Shown: positions 57,868 to 64,000 of the stretch, piece by piece | Numbering within the stretch: the stretch's first letter is position 1 | Layout of the letters: every line of letters starts with the position of its first letter | DNA from: Phalacrocorax aristotelis | Lineage: Eukaryota > Chordata > Aves > Suliformes > Phalacrocoracidae | Length of the DNA: 64,000 nucleotides | Direction: 5' to 3' | Assembly: GCF_949628215.1 (NCBI RefSeq) | Contig: NW_027441273.1 | Span: 25,458 to 89,457 of the forward strand | Notes under the pieces: generated by a model | Seen by the model: only the letters and a program-made list of their open reading frames with translations | Database searches by the model: none | What the model was told of the DNA's origin: nothing | Position numbers and translations under genes: made by a program

Positions 57868-60800
57868 CTGAACACCTGGTTACACTGAAGCTAGGGAATG
57901 AAGAAATAGGATTTTTGGTAGATACGGGAGCCACTTCTTTGGTATTGAATACACGTAAAGAGAAATTTAATCATAAATCCGTAGGTGTTGTTAGTGCGAC
58001 AGGGCAAAGAAAAATTAGCCCCTCTCAGAGCCATTAAAGTTTAAATTGGAGAAGCAATGGGCAACTCACCAATTTCTGTATATGCCTGAATGTCCACTGC
58101 CTCTGTTATGATGAGATCTATTAAGTAAATTAGATGCTCGAGTAACTTTTAAAGATGGAGAGATTAAATTACTAATACCAGAATCAAAAGCCACAGAGGC
58201 GAGAGCGTTTATGTTACAGGATTCCTCCAGGGAGGAACAGGTTCCCGAAGAAGTGGAAAACGTAGTAATTCCTTTGGTTTGAGCGAGCGGAGCTCCGGAG
58301 CGACCTAAGTGGGCAGAGCCGGTAAAAGTAACCTTAAAGCCTGGAGCCAAGCCGGTAAGACAAAAACAATACCCTATTAAGCGAGAGGCTCAAGAAGGAT
58401 TAGAGAAGTTAATTATAAAATTTTTCAGAATATGAGCTTTTAGTGGAATGTGAATCAGAATATAGTACTCCTGTGTCGCCAGTAAAGAAATCTAGAGGCA
58501 AAGAGTATTAGCTAGTTCACCATTTAAGGGCTATATATCAGGTGGCCCAAGATATACATCCGGTAGTAGCTAATCCATACACTTTACTGACCTCTTTTAA
58601 AGGAGGAGCATAAATGGTTTACTGTACTAGATTTGAAGGATGCCTTCTTTTGCATACCTCCAGGCATAAAAAGTCAAAGCCTATTTGCTTTGGAATGGGA
58701 AAGCCCCACCACAGAATGAAAGACACAGCTAACATGGACCGTACTTACACAAGGATTTAAAATTAGTCCTACGATATTTGGGACTCAGCTGGCAAGAAAA
58801 AAATTAGAAATATAGAAATGTATAGAAAAAACCAGAACCCAGGGAGAGGCATATTGTTACAGAATGCAGGTGACATTCTGATAGTGGCAGAAAGTAAAGA
58901 ATAATGTTTTGAAATTTTTAAATTTTCTGGGCCAAGGAAGATGCAGAGTTTCCAGAAACAAAACCCAAATAGGAGAAGCAGCAGCCATTTATTTAGGATT
59001 TGAAATCTCAAAGACAAAGACAATTAGAAAGTGAAAAGAAAGAAACTATTTGTCAAATTCCCGAACCTAGCGGCCCGAAGGAATTGAGAGCTTTTCTGAA
59101 AACAGTGAAATGGCGTCAGCTCTGGATTCTGAACTACAGACTGTATGTAAAACCATTATATGAGGCATTGAAAGAATCAAAGGATAAATATTTAACCCGG
59201 ACGCCCGAATGCCAAACGGCATTCAAAGAACTGAAAAGAGCCTCGATGATGGCCCCTGCATTAGGCCTACCTGATTTCGCTAAACCTTTTGAGTTGTTTG
59301 TCCACGAAAGACAACATTTAGCCCTTGGAGTGCTGACACAGCGACTGGGAACCTGGAAGAGACCTGTGGGCTACTTCTCCAAACAACTCGACCACGTGAG
59401 TAAAAGATGGCCTAGGTGTTTACGGGCAGTAGCAACAACAGCGCTGCCGATCCAGGAAGCCCCAAAGTTAACAATGGGACAGAAGATGACAGTATGTGTC
59501 CCGCACATAGCGGTGACTGTTTTAGAACAAAAGGGGGGTCGTTGGCTATCCCTTAGCAGAATGTTGAAATATCAAGTTGTTCTGTTAGAACAAGACGATG
59601 TGGAATCAAAGACTACTGCTATACTGAATCCTGCTACGTTTTTAACAACAGAAAACCTTACGGACAATTTCGAACACGATCGCTTGCTAACTATTGAACA
59701 AGTCTATTCCAGCAGACCAGACCTGAGAGACAAACCTCTGGGAAAATCCTGATCTGGAGTTGTTTACAGATGGAAGAAGCTCTGGGCGAGAAGAGAAGCG
59801 AATGGCCGGATATGCTGTCGTTATCACCGCCGAGGGAACGGAGTCAGGGGTGCTGCCTGCAAACACCTCAGCACAGAAAGCAGTATTGGTAGCATTGAAG
59901 CGAGCTCTGCGAATGGCAGAAGGACAAAGGATAAATATCTAGACTGATTCCAAACATGCATTTGGTGTGATCCACGATCACGGAGCTATTGGGAAGGAGA
60001 AAGGACTGCCATCACCCAAAAATCATCGATACAGCATAAAGAAGACATTCTCCAACTTCCAGAAGATGTGCAGAAACCAAAAGAAGTGGCGGTAAAGCGT
60101 TGCAAAGCTCATCAATTCGGCCAGACGGCTGTAAACATAAGCAAACGATTGACAGATAAAGCTGCAAAGAGGACTGCAGAGCAAGGTATCCTTGCACTAG
60201 TACCAGTAAAACAGATCAGAATTCAAAGTTGAAACCGAGATATAATAAATTGGATGAGCAATTAGCAGAACAATTGGAAACATCACAAAACACAGAGAGG
60301 TGGTAGATAACACCAGAAAAACAAGTAATAATAATAACAACCCCACAAGTTATGACAGAACTTGAAAAGAAAAGCATGAGCAAACACATTGGGGTGTAGA
60401 CGCTACGGTTTTGAGTTTAAAAACATCTGTAGCGTGTGTAGGCATGACAAGAATAGTTAAACCCATAGTAGCTAAGTGTCCAATCTGTCCTAGAAATAAT
60501 CCCCTGAACCAAAGGAAACCACCTTTAGGAGTAACAAAACAAAAAATTCTCCCGGAAATTATTAGCAAATTAAGTTCTCTGAGTTACCCAGACAAAATAG
60601 ATATAGCAGTATTTGTTAGTGCTGATTGACAAATTTTCTAGATGGCCAGAAGCTTTCTCGCGCTGCACCAACAAAGCTAGAGTAGTAGTTAAAACGTTGC
60701 TGAAAGAAATAATACCAAGATTTAGAGTGCCAACGGGAATGTCCTCTGATAGAGCACCACATTTTTTTGCAGAGGTAGTACAACAAATTAATAAAATTTT

Positions 60801-60882
60801 GGGTAGAAAATGGGACCTGCATACACCCTGGAGACCACAATCAAGTGAAAACTTTGAGAAGATGAACCAAACACCGAACTGA
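57855..60882 (+). pseudogene. pol: pro-pol remnant, B2 provirus
   Basis: Has the shared lesions (NAGD box near 58,863-58,874, RNase H TAG near 59,940) plus private ones: a 2-base loss near 59,009 (AAATCTCAAAG for AAATATCTCAAAG), an extra C in the A-run near 58,830, and the two RNase H region deletions. Confidence 0.87.
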
Positions 60883-60956
60883 CATAGTGGAATATTATTG
60901 ATCTAGGATGGAAGTATTGAGAAAATTATTATTTCAGAACTTCCATACGGGGGAAA

Positions 60957-61509
60957 TGTAACCAAAGCGATGAAATCAACCAACCAGAGACAGTGTTCCA
61001 TTACGGGAACATGGAGCGTACGAATCAGCGCATCCGTTGATCTGCATTTTAGTCCCTAGGCGATCGTTAATGCGAACAGAACAGACAATGTGCTTCTGTC
61101 AGAAAAGGATGACAAAACGCGGTTTCGTGGAGCGGACTGAGAAAACTAGCCAAGAAGGTAAAAGGTAATTCCGGCAGGGGGAGATCGCGACCACCGACTC
61201 ACAGACCACCACCGACCCAAGTAATACCACCTACTCAGAAGAGAACAACGGAAGAGGACAACCGAGCCTGCGCAGCGATTTACATACGGAACGAGCAAGT
61301 TTGTACCGATCAGTAGACAGGACAATAATGAATATGTATGAATACGTAAAATTTTGATCTACAAATTGTACGGGAAAGGTGTGTGAGGTACGCACGCCAG
61401 GAGGAGCGATCCCCCGTGCGTCTGGCGCCGTGAATAAACAACGCCTGCTCTTTAATACTAAATTGGCGTTGAGGAGTCGTTTCCGATTTTACCGCGTTTT
61501 TCGGTAACA
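60957..61509 (+). repeat. 3' LTR of B2 provirus
   Basis: About 553 bp. 3'-type segments as in array A, but it shares array B variants such as GGTGTGTGAGG and AATAAACAACGCC with the B1 solo LTR. Confidence 0.9.
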
Positions 61510-61595
61510 CAGGGAGTCAGACCAAGAGGGCCAGAGAAAGACAAAATACCGACAGGCTACAGGACAGAGCAGGAGGAATAAAAAAATAAAAACGG

Positions 61596-62178
61596 AGCCA
61601 GAGCCAGGCAGAGAGAGGCGGAGATAGAACAAGTAGCCACAGGCTACAGGACAGAGGGACGGAGGACTGAAAAAGACGGGGAGGCAGGGAGCCACTCAGA
61701 GCGAGATGGAGAAAGAAGGTGCGGGGGGGGCCCAAAAAAAAAATAAAATTTTGCAGCAGGTAAGGAAAGAGAGGGGGCCGGGGGAGAGACAGGGAGGGCC
61801 CAGGACGCACAAGAGAGGCAACGGGGCCCCAGTGGCCCAGGACTCACCGCGACTCTCGCTCTCAGCGCTGCTGACACAATTTAGCCGTTCAGATGCTTCT
61901 TTCCTCCCTGCCTCTTCTGCAGCTCCAGACTCTAGGCCGTCCTCCACCTGAAGAGAACACATGGGTGTCTTACAGCTCTTACGAGATTGAGGCTTCCTAG
62001 GCACGTAGCCTAGCTCACTCGTGCTGGAGCTGGGAGCAGGCGCACTGGGCAAGGGGGGCCAGGGGAGGCTGAGGGGGAGCTCTGGTGAGCTGGAGAGTCG
62101 GCCATCTTCTGCACCCTGGGCAGGGGGAAGGGGTCATCATCCTCCTCCCCCTCTTCCCTTCTATCAGCTCCCGGGTAA
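61596..62178. repeat. Truncated, rearranged last unit of array B
   Basis: Same structure as 20,268-20,865: unit positions 1 to about 438, then a jump near 62,023 to unit position about 1,036, then a diverged tail that ends where the shared flank begins. It has small private deletions, for example in the polypyrimidine stretch near 61,903. Confidence 0.85.
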
Positions 62179-64000
62179 CTCCTAGGGCTGCCCTCACCCA
62201 CTCACCTTTAGCATACCAGAAGCCTGCCTCGGCGGGTCGTTTGAAGCTTCCCATCCCACCAGCCCCAGTAGTGCAGGCACACAAGGAGACACCCCTGCAC
62301 CCACCAAAGGCGCTCGCTCACCTCGCCGGCAGCCCTAGGCCTCACCCGACACAGGGAATCGTGTCCGACACACCACCATGCTGCAGCAGGAGCGGAGGAG
62401 GCCTTTCCTTACCAGGAAGCAGCAACGAGCACGGCGGCATCACCTCGCAGGCACCGCAGCATCACAGGGCTGTTACCTGCGGAGAGAGCAATGGGGATCA
62501 CAGGGACGCCACCGCGCGTGCGCGGCTCCCGGGCTCAGTACCCAATTCTGGTCGCTGGGCAGCAGCATTATCTGAATTACTCTTCTCGATTAATACCATC
62601 CAGAAACCGTAACTTGGCTGCATCCACAGAGCTTCTATTCCTCTGCACCTTTCCCCCTCGCAGCCCCAGCAGCACCGTTCATTGCCTCTGCACCAAACAG
62701 CAAAGCGTCTCGAGCATTTGTCCTTTCCTCTCGACCGCTTAAAAACATCTGGTGCTTGCTACTGTCCATGCCACTGCCCCCCCCATGCCCGAGGGAGGAG
62801 AAGCAGCACAGCAAACCTGGGGAACAAGGTTGGGTTCCCCACCCCCGCAGAATAAGCCCCAGGAACTGCTGGTAGGCATGTGGCATCAGGGTTGTGATAG
62901 GGTTTTGTTTTGGTTTTCTTGTTTTCCCCCGCCTTCTTTACATAATGTAATAATTGGGGTTGCTTTTCCAAACTACTGAGTTCTGTGGGGACTTTTTGTG
63001 CTTTTACCCTACAAAAAATGGTCATTTTCACTTTCGGTTTTGTGCATGAGAATGGTTGGTGGGTGCTTTTAGGTGGTTGTTCCTTCCCCACCACCACCCT
63101 TTTTTTCCTTTCCAGCTGCACAAATCCAGCTGGAGTTGGCTTTCCCAGAAGCCCCAAGTTGTTTTCTTTCCACCAGAATTCTTTGTTTTTTCACCCCCCA
63201 CTGCAGACCCAGAGTCGGGGGTTTGAGGTATTTTTGTGCCCAGGCAGCAGCTCCCAGGCTGCATAAGCAGCCCCACAGGGGGAAGTCCCCGTTTGAGGGA
63301 ATCGGCCCCAAATTGGGATGGGAAAGTGAAGAGAAGGAGAAAAAACCCTGAATAACCTGAAAAAGAACACCTACTCCAGCCCACCAAGCACCGGTCACCT
63401 TGCCTGACTCACCTCCAGGGCCCAGATCACGCTCGGCTCATCGCTTAGCACCCTCGGATCACAAAAAAAAAGAAAAAGAGTAAAACCCATAATGGAGCCC
63501 GATAGCCATCAGTCACATCTTCCCTCCAGTACTACACAGACTCACCTTCTTACAGCGCTCCCCTGGGCTCTCCTCCGTTGCCCTGCACGACTCATCCATC
63601 TGCACCTGGAAAAACAGCGTTACTGAACAAGTCACCTGGAGGCACAGCAACAGCTTAACCATTCCACAGCTCTTGTGCCCACGTAGGAATACCATCTAGA
63701 GCCCAACTACAGCCTGCCGTTAAAGGAAATGCATTAAATCAAACGTTAAGCCCTCGCACATACAAGCCGGAACAGCAAAAACACGGCACGCTCGCGCACC
63801 CAGGGCGCAGCCCGACGGAGGTCCACGCGCACCTCGCCGGTTTGATGCGGAGCCACCCAGCATCCCTGCGAGCACAGCTGCAGGTGCAACAGCAGTTTCA
63901 CCTACACCCATCTCGGCGCGCAGCGCTTCTGAAGCTTTAAACTGAAAGCCATACCTTGACGCTTGGCCACACTAGAAGCGAGCCGTAGCTAGAACTCCAC
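62179..64000. repeat. Array-flanking block, copy 2 (cut by window end)
   Basis: Second copy of 20,866-22,689, with scattered substitutions and a few short indels (for example near 62,920 and 63,184). Similarity runs without a break to the last base, so the duplication extends beyond the window. Confidence 0.88.

Larger units (their letters stand above)
55939..61509 (+). mobile_element. Degraded class I provirus, unit B2
   Basis: Same insertion site duplication (CAGG 55,935-55,938 and 61,510-61,513). More substitutions separate it from A1/A2 than separate A1 from A2. Private changes are the G16 run in gag and one-base deletions near 60,015 and 60,233 in the RNase H region, so decay continued after the arrays separated. 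Confidence 0.92.
51434..61595. repeat. Macrosatellite unit B2 (10.16 kb, provirus-bearing)
   Basis: Full unit of array B with provirus at 55,939-61,509. It matches B1 more closely than A1/A2 across the promoter segment, avian LTR and minisatellite. Private features are homopolymer expansions: 20 G at 51,560-51,579 where A1 has 8, and 16 G at 57,753-57,768 in gag where A1 has 9. Extra one-base deletions occur in the RNase H remnant. Confidence 0.94.

Noticed and set aside
1-64000. CRISPR array, operon or prophage
   Set aside because: Repeats are far too long or lack spacer structure. There are no prokaryotic genes or ribosome binding sites, and the sequence is vertebrate in character.

Overview
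This looks like vertebrate, most probably bird, genomic DNA. It is mostly a macrosatellite (large tandem repeat) region, with no intact protein-coding gene that I recognise. The host call rests mainly on a high-copy avian-type LTR in every repeat unit, recognised from memory. The very GC-rich CpG-island blocks and a degraded gammaretrovirus-like (class I) endogenous provirus fit with it. Species and chromosome cannot be read from the sequence; a W chromosome or dot microchromosome would fit but is a guess.

Layout. Array A (1-20,865) holds two complete tandem units of about 10.13 kb and a truncated third. A spacer of mostly single-copy DNA follows (about 22.7-46.17 kb). Array B (46,167-62,178) holds a rearranged edge fragment, a 5.1 kb unit, a 10.16 kb unit and a truncated last unit. 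Both arrays end at the same junction into the same flanking block (20,866-22,689 and 62,179-64,000, offset about 41.31 kb). The window therefore looks like part of a higher-order duplication about 41.3 kb long that itself contains tandem arrays.

Each unit has four parts: (i) a CpG-rich, housekeeping-type promoter segment with a 62-bp tandem repeat, every copy carrying a ZNF143/THAP11-like site; (ii) a solo avian LTR of about 580 bp; (iii) a purine-rich minisatellite with a degenerate period of roughly 80-100 bp; (iv) a provirus inserted in that minisatellite. The provirus is flanked by the same 4-bp duplication (CAGG) in all four units, so it inserted once, before amplification. Three units keep the whole dead provirus (gag-pro-pol remnants, no nucleocapsid or env seen). 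The 5.1 kb unit keeps only a solo LTR, which is a visible 5'LTR/3'LTR chimera.

The spacer contains two CpG islands, one with a 45-bp GC minisatellite and a CTCF-like site. It also has a minisatellite of about 20 monomers organised as a higher-order repeat with ten perfect NRF1 palindromes, a diverged copy of the array flank, an AT-rich block, and a local duplication of about 1.05 kb. A single monomer of the NRF1 minisatellite sits in the array flank, so its probable seed or relict is visible. Nothing here looks like a bacterial, CRISPR or mobile-operon system. The main interest is the repeat biology: promoter-bearing macrosatellites, concerted evolution, LTR-LTR recombination and tRNA-like hairpins in the proviral leader.
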